Below, one piece after another: positions 16,930-26,752 of a stretch of 64,000 bases of DNA. The translations under genes and the position numbers were made by a program. The notes beneath the pieces were generated by a model. It ran no database searches, was not told the DNA's origin, and was given only the letters and a program-made list of their open reading frames with translations. Position 1 is the first letter of the stretch. Every line of letters begins with the position of its first letter. The stretch is from Nonomuraea wenchangensis (GTDB lineage: Bacteria; Actinomycetota; Actinomycetes; Streptosporangiales; Streptosporangiaceae): positions 1-64,000 of the forward strand of contig NZ_FOHX01000006.1 of NCBI RefSeq assembly GCF_900111685.1, written 5' to 3'.

Positions 16930-17931
16930 ATGCGCTACGCCCACGTGGCCGGGGTGGCCGTTCACCTGCCGGAGCGGACGCTCACCAGCGCCGAGCTGGA
17001 GGAGGAGCTCGCCGCCCGCAATCCTGGGGCACACGTGCCGCGCGGCCTGATCGAGCACGCCACGGGCGTGCGGCGGCGGCATGTGGCCGAGCCAGGCGAG
17101 ACGGTCGCGGGGCTGGCCGCGCAGGCCGCCCGCCAGTTGCTGGAGGAGACCGGCCACACGCCGCCGGCCCTCGATCTGATCATCTTCGCCGGGGTGAGCA
17201 CGGACGTCGTCGAGCCCGCCAACGCGCACATCGTGGCCGCCGAGCTGGGCGCGGACTGCCCGGTGTTCGACGTGCGCAACGCCTGCAACAGCGTGCTGAA
17301 CGCGATCGAGCTGGCCGAGACGCTGATCACGGCGGGCAGGTACCGCACGGTGCTCATCGCGTGCGGCGAGCGGGCGAGCTCGGCCATCCGCTGGCGGCTG
17401 GGCCCGGACAACGAGTTCAACGCGGCGATCCCCTCCTACACCGTCTCGGACTCGGGCACGGCGCTGCTGCTGCAGGCGGCGACCACGCCGGGCGTGCTGG
17501 GGCACCGGTTCTGCGCGTACTCGCCCGCCTGGCGCTCGGCGCGGGTCCCGGTCACGCCGCTCCCCGAGGGCGGGCTGGAGATCGGCGTCTTCACCGTCGA
17601 CTTCCAGGAGCTGGCCATCGGCATGTGCAAGCTCGACCTGGACGTGCTGCGGCGTCCCCTGACCGACCGGGGCCTGGACTGGGACGACCTGGCCGCCATC
17701 TGCGTCCACCAGGCGTCGCTGCCGTCCCTGCACGCCTTCTGCGAGCTGGCCGGGATCCCGGTGGGCCGGGTGGAGGTGACGATCGAGGAGCACGGCAACC
17801 TGGTGGCCTCCAGCCTTCCCGTGCAGCTCCACCAGGCGATCAGGGCCGGCCGCGTACGGCGCGGCGACCTGGTCGCCCTGGTGGGCCTGGCCGGCGGGGT
17901 GAGCGCGGGCACCGTGCTCCTGCGCTGGTGA
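16930..17931 (+). CDS. oleA: OleA-like thiolase/ketosynthase
   Basis: A 333-residue KAS III-fold enzyme. Cys119 (VRNACNSVL), His260 (CVHQAS) and Asn290 (EEHGN) form the catalytic set. The EHGNLVASSLP block, the HQ-S-P---AF spacing and the end GLAGGVSAGTVLLRW resemble OleA (head-to-head Claisen condensation of two fatty acyl groups) more than FabH. The ATG at 16930 lies 7 bp after AAGGGGGG; 16924 is a less likely start. It is divergent from the ACP-KAS II operon and would supply the 2-alkyl-3-ketoacid to OleD, OleC and OleB. Confidence 0.82.
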   Translation: MRYAHVAGVAVHLPERTLTSAELEEELAARNPGAHVPRGLIEHATGVRRRHVAEPGETVAGLAAQAARQLLEETGHTPPALDLIIFAGVSTDVVEPANAHIVAAELGADCPVFDVRNACNSVLNAIELAETLITAGRYRTVLIACGERASSAIRWRLGPDNEFNAAIPSYTVSDSGTALLLQAATTPGVLGHRFCAYSPAWRSARVPVTPLPEGGLEIGVFTVDFQELAIGMCKLDLDVLRRPLTDRGLDWDDLAAICVHQASLPSLHAFCELAGIPVGRVEVTIEEHGNLVASSLPVQLHQAIRAGRVRRGDLVALVGLAGGVSAGTVLLRW

Positions 17932-17963
17932 CCGGCCCGCCCCGCTGGTGACGACCTGGGCCG

Positions 17964-19919
17964 CTAGTCCATCTCCACCACGGCCGCGGCGAACTGGGCG
18001 GAGTAGAGCCGGGCGTAGGCGCCGCCGGCCGCGAGCAGCGACTCGTGCGTGCCCTGCTCGACGATGCGCCCGTTCTCCATGACCAGGATGAGGCTGGCGT
18101 CGCGGATCGTGGAGAGCCGGTGGGCGATGACGAAGCTCGTACGGCCCTCGCGCAGGGTGCTCATCGCCCGCTGGATGAGCACCTCGGTCCGGGTGTCGAC
18201 CGAGCTGGTGGCCTCGTCCAGGATGAGGATCGCCGGGTCGGACAGGAACGCGCGGGCGATGGTGATGAGCTGCTTCTCGCCCGCGCTGACCGTGCCGCCC
18301 TCCTCGTCGAGCACGGTGTCGTAGCCGTCGGGCAGGGTGTGCGCGACACGGTCCACGTGCGCGGCCTCCGCGGCGGCCTCGATGCGCTCGCGGGTGGCCT
18401 TGTCGCCGCCGTAGCCGATGTTCTCCGCGATCGTGCCGCCGAACAGCCAGGTGTCCTGGAGCACCATGCCGATGTTGCCGCGCAGCTCCTCGCGGGACAT
18501 CGTGGCGATGTCGACGCCGTCGAGCGTGATGCGTCCGCCGGTCACCTCGTAGAAGCGCATGATGAGGTTGACCAGCGTGGTCTTGCCCGCTCCCGTGGGG
18601 CCCACGATGGCGACCGTCTGGCCGGGCTCGACGGTGAGCGACAGGTCCTCGATCAGCGGCCGCTCGGGGTCGTAGCGGAAGGACACGTCCTCGAACGCCA
18701 CCCGGCCCCTGACCTGCTCGGGGCGGGCCGGCTGGGCCGGCTCCGGCGACTGCTCGGCGGCCTCCAGCAGCTCGAAGACACGCTCGGCCGAGGCGACGCC
18801 CGACTGCACCAGGGCCGCCATGCCGGCCACCTGCATGAGCGGCTGGCTGAACTGGCGCGAGTACTGGATGAACGCCTGCACGTCGCCCAGCGAGATCGAG
18901 CCCGAGGCGACCTTGAGCCCGCCGACCACGGCGACCAGCAGGTAGTTGAGGTTGCCGATGAACATCATCGCCGGCTGGATGACGCCGGAGATGAACTGGG
19001 CGCGGAAGCTGGAGTCGTACAGGGCGTCGTTGTGCCGGTCGAAGGTCTCGGCGGCCTCGTGCTGCCGGCCGAACACGCTGACCAGCGTGTGCCCGCCGTA
19101 CATCTCCTCGATGTGGCCGTTGAGCTTGCCGGTGGAGGACCACTGCTTGACGAACTGCGGCTGCGAGCGCTTGCCGATCATCGCGGTGACGTAGATCGAG
19201 ACCGGCACCGTGACCAGCGCGATGAGCGCCAGCACCGGCGAGATCCAGAACATCATGGCGAGCACCGCGACCACGGTCAGCACCGACGAGACGAGCTGGC
19301 TCATCGTCTGCTGCAGCGACTGGGCGATGTTGTCGGTGTCGTTGGTGGCGCGGCTGAGCACCTCGCCGCGCGGCTGGCCGTCGAAGTAGCTGAGCGGCAG
19401 CCGGGACAGCTTGAGCTCGATCCGCTCACGCAGCCGGTACGCGGCCCGCTGCACGACCGTCGTGGTCAGCCGGAACTGGGCGACGCCGAGCAGCCCCGCC
19501 AGCACGTAGACCGCGAGCGCCCACGCCAGCACGTACGCGAGCGCGTCGAAGTCGATGCCCTGGCCGGGCACCACGTGCATGGCCGCGACCATGTCGGCGA
19601 AGGTGTCCTGGCCGCGGGCGCGCAGCCCGGCCACAGCCTGCTCCTTGGTGACGCCGGCGGGGAGCTGGACGCCGATGATGCCGGAGAAGATCAGGTCGGT
19701 GGCCCGGCCGAGGATCTTGGGCCCGGCCACGGTGAGCGCGACGCTGGCCGTGCCGAGGGCGAGGACGACGGCGAGCAGCCTCCGTTCCGGACGCAGCAGC
19801 AGCATCAGGTTGCGGAGCGTCCCGCGGAAGTCGGAGGGCTTCTCGGCGGGCCCGGCCATCATGCGGCCGGGGCCGAAGCCGGGTTGCGGGCGGCGCGCGG
19901 GCGCCTGCGCGGCGGTCAT
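17964..19919 (-). CDS. ABC exporter half-transporter, catalytically competent NBD
   Basis: A 651-residue fused membrane-ATPase protein. Its TMD (about residues 35-360) has an enlarged first extracellular loop ([20 protein letters not shown] region). The NBD has Walker [10 protein letters not shown] and Walker [11 protein letters not shown] with the catalytic Glu, but a non-standard signature, TVSAGEKQL instead of LSGGQ. It overlaps the partner gene by 4 bp. The pattern is that of the second subunit in heterodimeric exporters of lipids or drugs. Confidence 0.9.
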   Translation of the reverse strand: MTAAQAPARRPQPGFGPGRMMAGPAEKPSDFRGTLRNLMLLLRPERRLLAVVLALGTASVALTVAGPKILGRATDLIFSGIIGVQLPAGVTKEQAVAGLRARGQDTFADMVAAMHVVPGQGIDFDALAYVLAWALAVYVLAGLLGVAQFRLTTTVVQRAAYRLRERIELKLSRLPLSYFDGQPRGEVLSRATNDTDNIAQSLQQTMSQLVSSVLTVVAVLAMMFWISPVLALIALVTVPVSIYVTAMIGKRSQPQFVKQWSSTGKLNGHIEEMYGGHTLVSVFGRQHEAAETFDRHNDALYDSSFRAQFISGVIQPAMMFIGNLNYLLVAVVGGLKVASGSISLGDVQAFIQYSRQFSQPLMQVAGMAALVQSGVASAERVFELLEAAEQSPEPAQPARPEQVRGRVAFEDVSFRYDPERPLIEDLSLTVEPGQTVAIVGPTGAGKTTLVNLIMRFYEVTGGRITLDGVDIATMSREELRGNIGMVLQDTWLFGGTIAENIGYGGDKATRERIEAAAEAAHVDRVAHTLPDGYDTVLDEEGGTVSAGEKQLITIARAFLSDPAILILDEATSSVDTRTEVLIQRAMSTLREGRTSFVIAHRLSTIRDASLILVMENGRIVEQGTHESLLAAGGAYARLYSAQFAAAVVEMD

Positions 19920-21649
19920 GCTGCCTCCTGTTCGGTGAGCTGGGACAGCACGATCTCCCGGTAGGTCGGGCAGTCGTCCATCAGCTCGGCATGGGTGCCG
20001 GTGCCGACCAGGCGGCCGTCGTCGAGCACGAGGATGCGGTCGGCGTCGCGGATCGTGCTGACGCGCTGGGCGACGATGACGAGCGTGGCGTCGGTGATCT
20101 CCTCGGTGAGCGCGGCCCGCAGCCGGGCGTCGGTGGCGTAGTCGAGGGCGGAGAAGGAGTCGTCGAACAGGTAGATCTCGGGCCGGTGCACGAGGGTCCT
20201 GGCGATGGCCAGGCGCTGGCGCTGCCCTCCGGAGACGTTCGTGCCGCCCTGGGAGATGGGCTCCTCCAGGCCGCAGGGCATGGCCTCGACGAAGTCGCGG
20301 GCCTGGGCGACCTCCAGGGCGCGCCACAGCTCCTCGTCGGTGGCGTCCGGGCGGCCGTAGCGCAGGTTGGAGGCGACGGTGCCGGAGAACAGGTAGGGCG
20401 TCTGCGGGACCAGGCCGACCGCGCGGGAGAGCGCGGCCGGGTCGAGCTCGCGTACGTCGACGCCGTCCACCAGCACCTCGCCGGCGCTCGCGTCGAACAG
20501 CCGCGGGATGAGGTTGAGCAGGGTGGTCTTGCCGCTGCCGGTGCTGCCGATGATCGCGGTGGTGCGGCCGGGCCGGGCCGTGAAGCTCACGCCGGACAGC
20601 ACCGGCTCCTCGGCGCCGGGGTAGCGGAAGTCGACCGAGCGCAGCTCCAGCTCGCCGAGGTGGCGCTCCGGCGTGACGGGCGCGGCCGGCGGGCGCACGG
20701 TCGGCTCGGTGTCGAGCACCTCCTCGATGCGCTCGGCGCACACCTCGGCACGCGGGATCATCATGAACATGAACATCGCCATCATGACCGACATGAGGAT
20801 CTGCATGAGGTAGGAGATCACCGCGGTGAGCGCGCCGACCTCCATGTCCCCGCCGGCGATGCGGTGGCCGCCGAACCAGACGACGGCGACGCTGGAGAGG
20901 TTGACGACCAGCATGACGGTGGGGAACATCAGCGCCATCAGCCGGCCGACGCGCAACGAGACGTCCGTCAGCTCGTCGTTGGCGACGCCGAAGCGCTCGT
21001 GCTCGTGGGTGTCGCGCACGAAGGCGCGGATGACCCGGATGCCGGTGATCTGCTCGCGCAGCACCTGGTTGATGCGGTCGATGCGCTCCTGCATGGTACG
21101 GAACAGCGGCCGCATGCGCGCGACGACCAGCGCCACGATGACGATCATCACCGGCAGCGCGACCAGCAGCAGCGACGACAGCGTGACGTCCTGGTTGAGC
21201 GCCAGCACGATGCCGCCGACGCACATGATCGGCGCCGCGACCATCATGGTGAAGGTCATGAGGACGAGCAGCTGGATCTGCTGCACGTCGTTGGTGGTCC
21301 GGGTGATCAGGGACGGCGCCCCGAACTTGTTGACCTCCTGGACGGAGAAGTCCTGCACCCGGTGGAAGATCGCGGCCCGCAGGTCGCGGCCGAGCGCCAT
21401 GGAGGTGCGGGCGCCGTAGTAGACGGCGACGACCGAGCAGACCACCTGGACGAGCGTGACGCCGAGCATCACCAGCCCGACGCGCATGATGTAGGCGGTG
21501 TCGCCCTTGACGACGCCGTCGTCGATGATGTCGGCGTTCAGTGTGGGGAGATAGAGCGTGGCCAGCGTCTGCACGAACTGGAAGAGGACGACGAGCGTGA
21601 TCTCTTTCCCGTACGGCCTGAGCTGGACCCGCAGGAGGCGGAGCAGCAT
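19916..21649 (-). CDS. ABC exporter half-transporter, degenerate NBD
   Basis: A 577-residue TMD-NBD protein. Walker A is GSTGSGKTT and the signature is a good NVSGGQRQR, but Walker B reads [12 protein letters not shown], with Asp where the catalytic Glu should be. With the partner's altered signature this creates one inactive ATP site, the classic asymmetric arrangement. The start is the ATG at 21649, overlapping the TetR stop (TGATG); an in-frame TTG lies one codon earlier. The substrate is unknown; TetR control suggests a toxic compound or antibiotic. Confidence 0.9.
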   Translation of the reverse strand: MLLRLLRVQLRPYGKEITLVVLFQFVQTLATLYLPTLNADIIDDGVVKGDTAYIMRVGLVMLGVTLVQVVCSVVAVYYGARTSMALGRDLRAAIFHRVQDFSVQEVNKFGAPSLITRTTNDVQQIQLLVLMTFTMMVAAPIMCVGGIVLALNQDVTLSSLLLVALPVMIVIVALVVARMRPLFRTMQERIDRINQVLREQITGIRVIRAFVRDTHEHERFGVANDELTDVSLRVGRLMALMFPTVMLVVNLSSVAVVWFGGHRIAGGDMEVGALTAVISYLMQILMSVMMAMFMFMMIPRAEVCAERIEEVLDTEPTVRPPAAPVTPERHLGELELRSVDFRYPGAEEPVLSGVSFTARPGRTTAIIGSTGSGKTTLLNLIPRLFDASAGEVLVDGVDVRELDPAALSRAVGLVPQTPYLFSGTVASNLRYGRPDATDEELWRALEVAQARDFVEAMPCGLEEPISQGGTNVSGGQRQRLAIARTLVHRPEIYLFDDSFSALDYATDARLRAALTEEITDATLVIVAQRVSTIRDADRILVLDDGRLVGTGTHAELMDDCPTYREIVLSQLTEQEAA

Positions 21650-22269
21650 CAAGGGGCGCTTTCTGTGGGTGGGGTGGGTAAGGGCCGCACGAGCAGCCCG
21701 TCGAGCAGCACGGAGACGGTCTCCTCGTCGTCCATGTCACCGAAGTCGCCGATGGTGAGGCCGTGGTGCACGCGCACCGCGATCAGCATGAGCAACAGGT
21801 GCGCGGCGGCCTCGGGAGCGCGGCGCAGACGGTCGCGGTCGGGCTCCATGAGGGCGGCGAGACCGGCGGCGATGCGGTTGCGGGTGTCGAACATCCGCTG
21901 GTGGAACTCGGCGTCCTCGGTCATGAGCTCGCGCGGGGCGGCCATGAGCCTGGCGTTGGCGCTCATGCCCTCGCGCAGCAACGTGACCGCCCTGCACAGC
22001 CGTTCGCGCAGGTCCAGCGACGGATCGATGGCCTTCAGCGCCTCCACACCGGGCTCGGGGTCGAACGCGCTCATCAGCGCCGCCCGCAGCAGCGAGGCCT
22101 TGTCGGGGAAGACGCCGAAGATCGTCCCCTCGGCCACGCCCGCGGCCTCGGCGATCTGCCGGGTGCTGAGCGCGGTGCCGTGCGCGCGCAGCAGGGGAAC
22201 CGTGGCGGCGATGAGCACGGCACGACGGGCTTCCGGCGCCATGGCCGGCACTCTTCGCCGTTTCGTCAT
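21649..22269 (-). CDS. TetR-family repressor of the ABC exporter operon
   Basis: A 206-residue regulator. The N-terminal HTH ([21 protein letters not shown] followed by PDKASLL) is typical of TetR, and the rest is a helical ligand domain. It is first in a three-gene operon with the two exporter subunits. The ATG at 22269 has no clear Shine-Dalgarno (CTCCCTCCC upstream), so it may be leaderless or weakly translated. A perfect palindrome lies 19 bp upstream. Confidence 0.9.
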   Translation of the reverse strand: MTKRRRVPAMAPEARRAVLIAATVPLLRAHGTALSTRQIAEAAGVAEGTIFGVFPDKASLLRAALMSAFDPEPGVEALKAIDPSLDLRERLCRAVTLLREGMSANARLMAAPRELMTEDAEFHQRMFDTRNRIAAGLAALMEPDRDRLRRAPEAAAHLLLMLIAVRVHHGLTIGDFGDMDDEETVSVLLDGLLVRPLPTPPTESAP

Positions 22270-22287
22270 GGGAGGGAGTGTAATGAG

Positions 22288-22301
22288 CGAGTGCTCACTC
22301 G
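22288..22301. promoter_or_regulatory. TetR operator
   Basis: CGAGTG-CT-CACTCG has perfect 6-bp arms and belongs to the GAGTG/CACTC class of TetR-family sites. It sits 19 bp upstream of the tetR start and would give autoregulation of the exporter operon. Confidence 0.65.
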
Positions 22302-22326
22302 TTCCACCCATTTATCGGGATGGGCG

Positions 22327-22356
22327 TTGACAGGCCACTGCCTCGGAAAATACGTT
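22327..22356 (+). promoter_or_regulatory. Promoter of the Gfo/Idh-PmoA-cupin operon
   Basis: TTGACA (22327-22332) and TACGTT (22351-22356) with an 18-bp spacer form a plausible vegetative promoter. The LacI operator follows directly downstream. Confidence 0.5.
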
Positions 22357-22365
22357 GGGCGCGGA

Positions 22366-22383
22366 AAAGTGATCGATCACTTT
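22366..22383. promoter_or_regulatory. LacI-family operator, perfect 18-bp palindrome
   Basis: AAAGTGATCGATCACTTT is perfectly palindromic with a central CG, the standard form of LacI-family operators. It lies just downstream of the promoter, a position that blocks transcription. The LacI gene at the end of the operon (25180-26181) is the obvious candidate regulator. Confidence 0.75.
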
Positions 22384-22415
22384 ACGCTGTGACCTTCATG
22401 GTGTGAGGAGTGCCC

Positions 22416-23558
22416 GTGCCTGAACCGCCGACCCCGATCCGGGTCGCCGTCGCCGGAGCCGGCGGCATCGCGAGCGGCGTCCACCTGCCCGCCCTGGCCG
22501 CCGCGGGCGAGGCCGTCCGCGTCACCGCCGTCTGCGACCTCGACCCCGTCCGCGCCGGGGAGCTGGCGGACGCCCACGGCATCCCCGGCCGCTACACCGA
22601 CCTGGCCGCCATGCTGGCCGCCGAGAGCCCCGACCTCCTCGTCGTCGCCACGCCGCCGGTCGCGCACCGGGAGGCGGTCATGGCCGGCCTGCGCGCGGGC
22701 GCGTGGGTGTGGTGCGAGAAGCCGCCCACGCTGTCACTCGCCGAGTACGACGAGATCGCCGCCTGCGAGAAGGAGGGCGGCCCGTACGCGGCCTACGTCT
22801 TCCAGCACCGCTCGGGCAGCGCCGCCCGGCGGCTGCGCCGGCACCTCGCCACGGGCGAGCTCGGCCGGCCGCACGTCGCCGTGTGCAACACGCTGTGGTA
22901 CCGCGGCCACGACTACTTCGAGGTGCCCTGGCGCGCCAAGTGGGCGACCGAGGGCGGCGGCCCCACCATGGGCCACGGCATCCACCAGATGGACCTGCTG
23001 CTCGACCTGCTCGGCGACTGGGACGAGGTGCACGCCGTGGCCGCCACGCTCGGCCGCCGCACCGAGACCGAGGACGTCTCGTTCGCCATCGTCAGGTTCG
23101 CGAGCGGCGCGATCGCCTCGATCGTCAACAGCGTGCTGTCCCCGCGCGAGACGAGCTACCTGCGCTTCGACTTCACCGACGCCACGGTCGAGGTCGAGCA
23201 CCTGTACGGCTACGCCAACTCCCACTGGCGCTGGACGCCCGCGCCGCACGTCACCGACCAGGACCGGATCGCCGGCTGGCCGCCGGAGGAGGACGTGCCC
23301 AGCTCCCACCGGGCGCAGCTCGGCCAGGTGCTCGCCGCGATGCGCGCGGGCGAGCGCCCGCCCGCGTCCGGGGCCGACGGGCGCAGGGTGATGGAGCTGA
23401 TCACCGGGATGTACCAGTCGGCCTTGACCGGCCGCCCCGTGACCCGGGCCGAGCTCGGCCCGCCGAACCCCTTCTACCACGCGCTCAACGGCGGCGACCC
23501 GGCCCGCGCCACCGCCGTACTGCGCCGCGAGCACGAGGAGAGCAGCGACCGTGACTGA
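22416..23558 (+). CDS. Gfo/Idh/MocA-family NAD(P)-dependent oxidoreductase
   Basis: A 380-residue dehydrogenase. The Rossmann motif VAVAGAGGIASGVHLPAL is at the N-terminus, WCEKPPTLS carries the conserved Lys-Pro, and GGGPTMGHGIHQMD is the substrate-site segment with the catalytic His. The family oxidises or epimerises sugars, inositols and sugar acids. GTG at 22416 is chosen because GAGGAG ends 5 bp before it; GTG at 22410 overlaps that site. It heads an operon with PmoA-family and cupin genes. Confidence 0.88.
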   Translation: MPEPPTPIRVAVAGAGGIASGVHLPALAAAGEAVRVTAVCDLDPVRAGELADAHGIPGRYTDLAAMLAAESPDLLVVATPPVAHREAVMAGLRAGAWVWCEKPPTLSLAEYDEIAACEKEGGPYAAYVFQHRSGSAARRLRRHLATGELGRPHVAVCNTLWYRGHDYFEVPWRAKWATEGGGPTMGHGIHQMDLLLDLLGDWDEVHAVAATLGRRTETEDVSFAIVRFASGAIASIVNSVLSPRETSYLRFDFTDATVEVEHLYGYANSHWRWTPAPHVTDQDRIAGWPPEEDVPSSHRAQLGQVLAAMRAGERPPASGADGRRVMELITGMYQSALTGRPVTRAELGPPNPFYHALNGGDPARATAVLRREHEESSDRD

Positions 23559-24459
23559 CCGCGAGCTGGATGTCCGCGACGAGGGCAGCGCCCTCGCCGT
23601 CACCGCCGGCGAGATGGAGATCGCCCGTTACGTCCACCGGCCTGACGCCCCCGACTCCGAGGCCCCGAAGCCCTACCTGCATCCCCTGCGCAGCCTGAGC
23701 GGCGCGCCCCTGTCGTCCTACCGGCCCTGGGACCACCGCTGGCACAAGGGCCTGCAGATGACCTGGGCCCACCTGTCGGGGCAGAACTTCTGGGGCGGCC
23801 CCACGTACTCGGCCGAGCGCGACTACCAGATGGAGGACAACCTGGGGCAGATGCGCCACGTGGACTTCACCGCCGTCACCGCCGACGGCGACCGGGTCAC
23901 GGTCGAGGAGACCCTGCACTGGGTGACCGCGGCCGGCGAGCACTGGATCACCGAGCGGCGGCGGCTGGACTTCCACGGGGTGGACCCCGGGCGCGGGCTC
24001 TGGGCGCTGGACTTCGCCACCGAGCTGCGCAACGTCCGCGGCGCCGCCCTCGACTTCGGCAGCCCCACCACGCACGGCCGCCCACTCGCCGGGTACGCGG
24101 GCTTCTGCTGGCGCGGCCCCCGCTCCTTCACCGGCGGCACGATCCTCGCGGCCGGCGGGCGCGGCGGCGCCGAGATGATGGGCGAGCAGGCCGACTGGCT
24201 GGCACTCGCCGGGCAGCACGACGAGATCGACGGCGGCGCCACCGTGCTCGTCCTCGCCGGGCGCTCCAGCGCGGCCGTGCCGATCAAGTGGTTCGTACGG
24301 CGGGAGCCGTTCGCCGTGATCAGCCCCTCCCCCTCCTTCGACGAGGAGTTCACGCTCGCCCCCGGCGGCACACTCGAACTCGCGCACCGGCACGTCTTCG
24401 TCGACCACCTGTGCGACCGGGCCGAGCTGGACGAGCTGGGCGAGGAGTTCGCGCTGTGA
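23551..24459 (+). CDS. PmoA-family protein (PF14100-type)
   Basis: A 302-residue protein with the family's PYLHPLRSLSGAPLSSYRP and DHRWHKGLQMTWAHLSG blocks near residues 40-75 and a GEHWITERR segment. Despite the name, the family is not methane monooxygenase; its members cluster with Gfo/Idh oxidoreductases and appear to act on carbohydrates. No signal peptide. It overlaps the oxidoreductase gene by 8 bp and the cupin gene by 4 bp (GTGA), indicating one coupled pathway. The biochemical activity is not established from sequence. Confidence 0.8.
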   Translation: MTDRELDVRDEGSALAVTAGEMEIARYVHRPDAPDSEAPKPYLHPLRSLSGAPLSSYRPWDHRWHKGLQMTWAHLSGQNFWGGPTYSAERDYQMEDNLGQMRHVDFTAVTADGDRVTVEETLHWVTAAGEHWITERRRLDFHGVDPGRGLWALDFATELRNVRGAALDFGSPTTHGRPLAGYAGFCWRGPRSFTGGTILAAGGRGGAEMMGEQADWLALAGQHDEIDGGATVLVLAGRSSAAVPIKWFVRREPFAVISPSPSFDEEFTLAPGGTLELAHRHVFVDHLCDRAELDELGEEFAL

Positions 24460-25178
24460 CCCCGCTCTTCCCCGGCGGCACGGCGGTCAGCGACCTGCGC
24501 GTCTACGACTGGGCGTGCCCGGACGGCGGCCACGGCGGCACCCCGCACCTGCACACCGTCTCCACCGAGGCGTACGTCGTGACCGAGGGCCGCGGCGAGG
24601 TCCACACGCTGAGCGCCGCCGGCTTCGCCAGGGACCGGCTGGAGCCGGGCTCGGTGCTGTGGTTCTCCCCCGGCACCGTGCACCGGCTGGTCAACGAGGA
24701 GGGGCTGCGGCTGGTGGTGGTCATGCAGAACGCGGGGCTGCCCGAGGCCGGGGACGCCGTTCTGACCTTTCCCGAGGAGGTGCTGCGCGACCGCGAGGCG
24801 TACCTGGCCGCCGCCACGCTCCCGGCCGGGGGGACGGAGGCCGAGCGGGCCGCCGCCGCCCGCGCCCGGCGCGACCTCGCGATCACCGGCTTCGGGCGGC
24901 TCCTCGACGACGTCGGACGGCGGGGCGAGGCTGCGCTGGCGGACCTGCACCGGCTCGCCGCGGATCTCGTCCGGCCCCGGGTGGAGGCGTGGACGGCGCT
25001 GTGGAACGAGACCGTCGCGGCCGAGACCGAGCGCACCCGCGCCCAGCTCGCGGCCCTCGCCGGAGGCGACCCCGCCCACCTCGGGCAGGCGACCGTGGTC
25101 CGCACCACCCCCCGCCCGGGCCCCCGCGCCTTCGGCATGTGCGGCCGACTGAGAACGTGGACCCCCGTCCCGGACTGA
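24456..25178 (+). CDS. Cupin-domain protein
   Basis: A 240-residue protein. Residues 25-85 hold a complete cupin: motif 1 with metal ligands His31, His33 and Glu38, and motif 2 SPGTVHRLVN with His76. The remaining 150 residues are a helical domain I do not recognise. It could be a sugar isomerase, lyase or oxygenase for the product of the two genes upstream. GTG at 24456 overlaps the PmoA-family stop. Its stop is one base from that of the convergent LacI gene. Confidence 0.85.
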   Translation: MTPLFPGGTAVSDLRVYDWACPDGGHGGTPHLHTVSTEAYVVTEGRGEVHTLSAAGFARDRLEPGSVLWFSPGTVHRLVNEEGLRLVVVMQNAGLPEAGDAVLTFPEEVLRDREAYLAAATLPAGGTEAERAAAARARRDLAITGFGRLLDDVGRRGEAALADLHRLAADLVRPRVEAWTALWNETVAAETERTRAQLAALAGGDPAHLGQATVVRTTPRPGPRAFGMCGRLRTWTPVPD

Positions 25179-25179
25179 C

Positions 25180-26181
25180 CTAGCGCGGGGGTGGGCCGGC
25201 GGACTCGCGGATGATGACCTGGTTGAGTGAGCGCGCGGCGGGCTCGGGCGCCGGCTCGCCGCGCACCTCCGCGACCAGCCTGGCGACCGCCTCGCGCCCC
25301 TGGACCTCGCGGTCCACCGCCACCGTGGACAGCGACGGGGTGGCGAAGCGGCCCAGCTCCTCGTCGTCCCAGCCGAAGACGCTGACGTCGCCGGGGACCC
25401 GCCAGCCGCGGGCGAGCGCGGCCCGCACCGCCCCCATGGCGACGTGGTCGTTGGCGGCCACGATCGCGGTCACGCCGCAGTCGTCGGGCAGGGCGTGGAC
25501 GGCGTCGTAGCCGGACCGCGCGCTCCAGTCGCCGGCGGCGACGCCGTACGAGGTCAGCCCGCGGCTCTCGATGGTCTGCTCGTAGACGCGCTTGCGGTTG
25601 CGGGCGGAGGTGAAGGTCTGCGCGCCCGCGATGTGCAGGAAGACCCGGTGACCGAGCCCGGCGAGGTAGTCGATGATCTCCGCGACCGGTGAGGCGTCGG
25701 CCAGCTCGTTGACGCCGCGCAGGTTGTCGTCGTAGTCGCCGGTGACGACCACCGGGACCGGGGCTTGCGCCGGGTCGAGGTCCAGCGGCGACAGCGACAG
25801 GATGCCCTCCACCTGCCCCGACGCCGCCAGCTCCAGCACCCGCTCGGCCCTCGCCCTCGCGTCGCCCACGACGCTCACCACCTCCAGCTGGAAGCCCTCG
25901 GCGTGCGCGGCGGCCGAGGCGGCGCCGAGCAGGCGCATCGGCCACAGGTGGGCGGAGGCGGGCAGGGTGATCGCCAGCCGGTTGGTGCGGCGGGTGCGCA
26001 TGGACCGGGCGACGAGGTTGGGCCGGTAGTTGAGCTCCTGGACGACCTCGTCGATCTTCCTGCGGGTCTCCGGCTTCAGCCCTTCGTTGTGCCGGAAGTA
26101 GCGGGAGACGGTCTGGTGGGAGACGCCGGCGCGCCGGGCCACCTCGTGGATCGTGACGCGTGGCGTCTCGGACCGGCCCAC
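25180..26181 (-). CDS. LacI-family regulator of the adjacent sugar operon
   Basis: A 333-residue regulator: HTH VTIHEVARRAGVSHQTVSRY, hinge YRPNLVARSMRTRRTNRL, then the periplasmic-binding-like domain ending in VIIRESAGPPPR. The GTG at 26181 follows GGGGG; earlier in-frame starts lack a site. It converges with the Gfo/Idh-PmoA-cupin operon and very probably binds the 18-bp palindrome in front of it. The inducer is presumably the sugar substrate. Confidence 0.9.
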   Translation of the reverse strand: MGRSETPRVTIHEVARRAGVSHQTVSRYFRHNEGLKPETRRKIDEVVQELNYRPNLVARSMRTRRTNRLAITLPASAHLWPMRLLGAASAAAHAEGFQLEVVSVVGDARARAERVLELAASGQVEGILSLSPLDLDPAQAPVPVVVTGDYDDNLRGVNELADASPVAEIIDYLAGLGHRVFLHIAGAQTFTSARNRKRVYEQTIESRGLTSYGVAAGDWSARSGYDAVHALPDDCGVTAIVAANDHVAMGAVRAALARGWRVPGDVSVFGWDDEELGRFATPSLSTVAVDREVQGREAVARLVAEVRGEPAPEPAARSLNQVIIRESAGPPPR

Positions 26182-26230
26182 GGGACCCCCTTCCGCACCC
26201 TCGGGCGCCCTCGCGCTCGTCGTGCCCAGC

Positions 26231-26626
26231 CTAGCGCCGAGTCCTCGGGTAGGTCGCCGAGCGCAGCCCCGCGAGGACACGCAGGCGGCGGGCCAGGTGG
26301 CGGTGCCACCGGGCGAGCCGGAGGTCGGGCCCGTCGTCCAGGCCGGCGCAGCCGGCCAGCCGCTCCCGGAGGAGCGCGCTGCGCTCGTGCGCGGCGGCGA
26401 GCTTCAGCATGGCCTCCGACCTGCGCAGGGCCGCCGACCACACACGCCGGGCGGCCTCGCCGGGATCGTGGCCGGGCAGCGGGAGCGGCTGCTCGCCGGG
26501 CTCGTACGCGCCCGCCCTGATGCGGACCAGCCGGTCCTGGATCAGCGCGCGGGCCTCCGCGGCCCGCCGGGCGTCGGCGGCGGCGGTCCTGGCCCGCTCG
26601 CCGTGACTCAGTGGCTCACGCCCCAT
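26231..26626 (-). CDS. Small helical protein of unknown function
   Basis: A 131-residue protein rich in Ala, Arg and Glu, predicted to be almost wholly alpha-helical (AAADARRAAEARALIQDRLV; SALLRERLAG). A very good ribosome site (GGGAGGAG) 5 bp before the ATG at 26626 supports it as a real gene. No signal peptide or membrane segment. It is probably cytoplasmic; I do not recognise a family. Confidence 0.65.
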   Translation of the reverse strand: MGREPLSHGERARTAAADARRAAEARALIQDRLVRIRAGAYEPGEQPLPLPGHDPGEAARRVWSAALRRSEAMLKLAAAHERSALLRERLAGCAGLDDGPDLRLARWHRHLARRLRVLAGLRSATYPRTRR

Positions 26627-26716
26627 CGCTCCTCCCGTGTGCCAGGAAAAGCTCTCCGTCGTCATTCAGACACAGGCGGGGAGGCCTCGCAACCTCCTCG
26701 CGAGAATGCGCGGAAC

Positions 26717-26746
26717 GGGCCGCGGGCGGGGCGACGCCCGCGGCCC
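26717..26746 (-). terminator. Intrinsic terminator of the subtilase gene
   Basis: GGGCCGCGGG and CCCGCGGCCC form a perfect 10-bp stem with a 10-base loop, six bases after the stop of the minus-strand subtilase gene. Confidence 0.65.
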
Positions 26747-26752
26747 GGCCCA

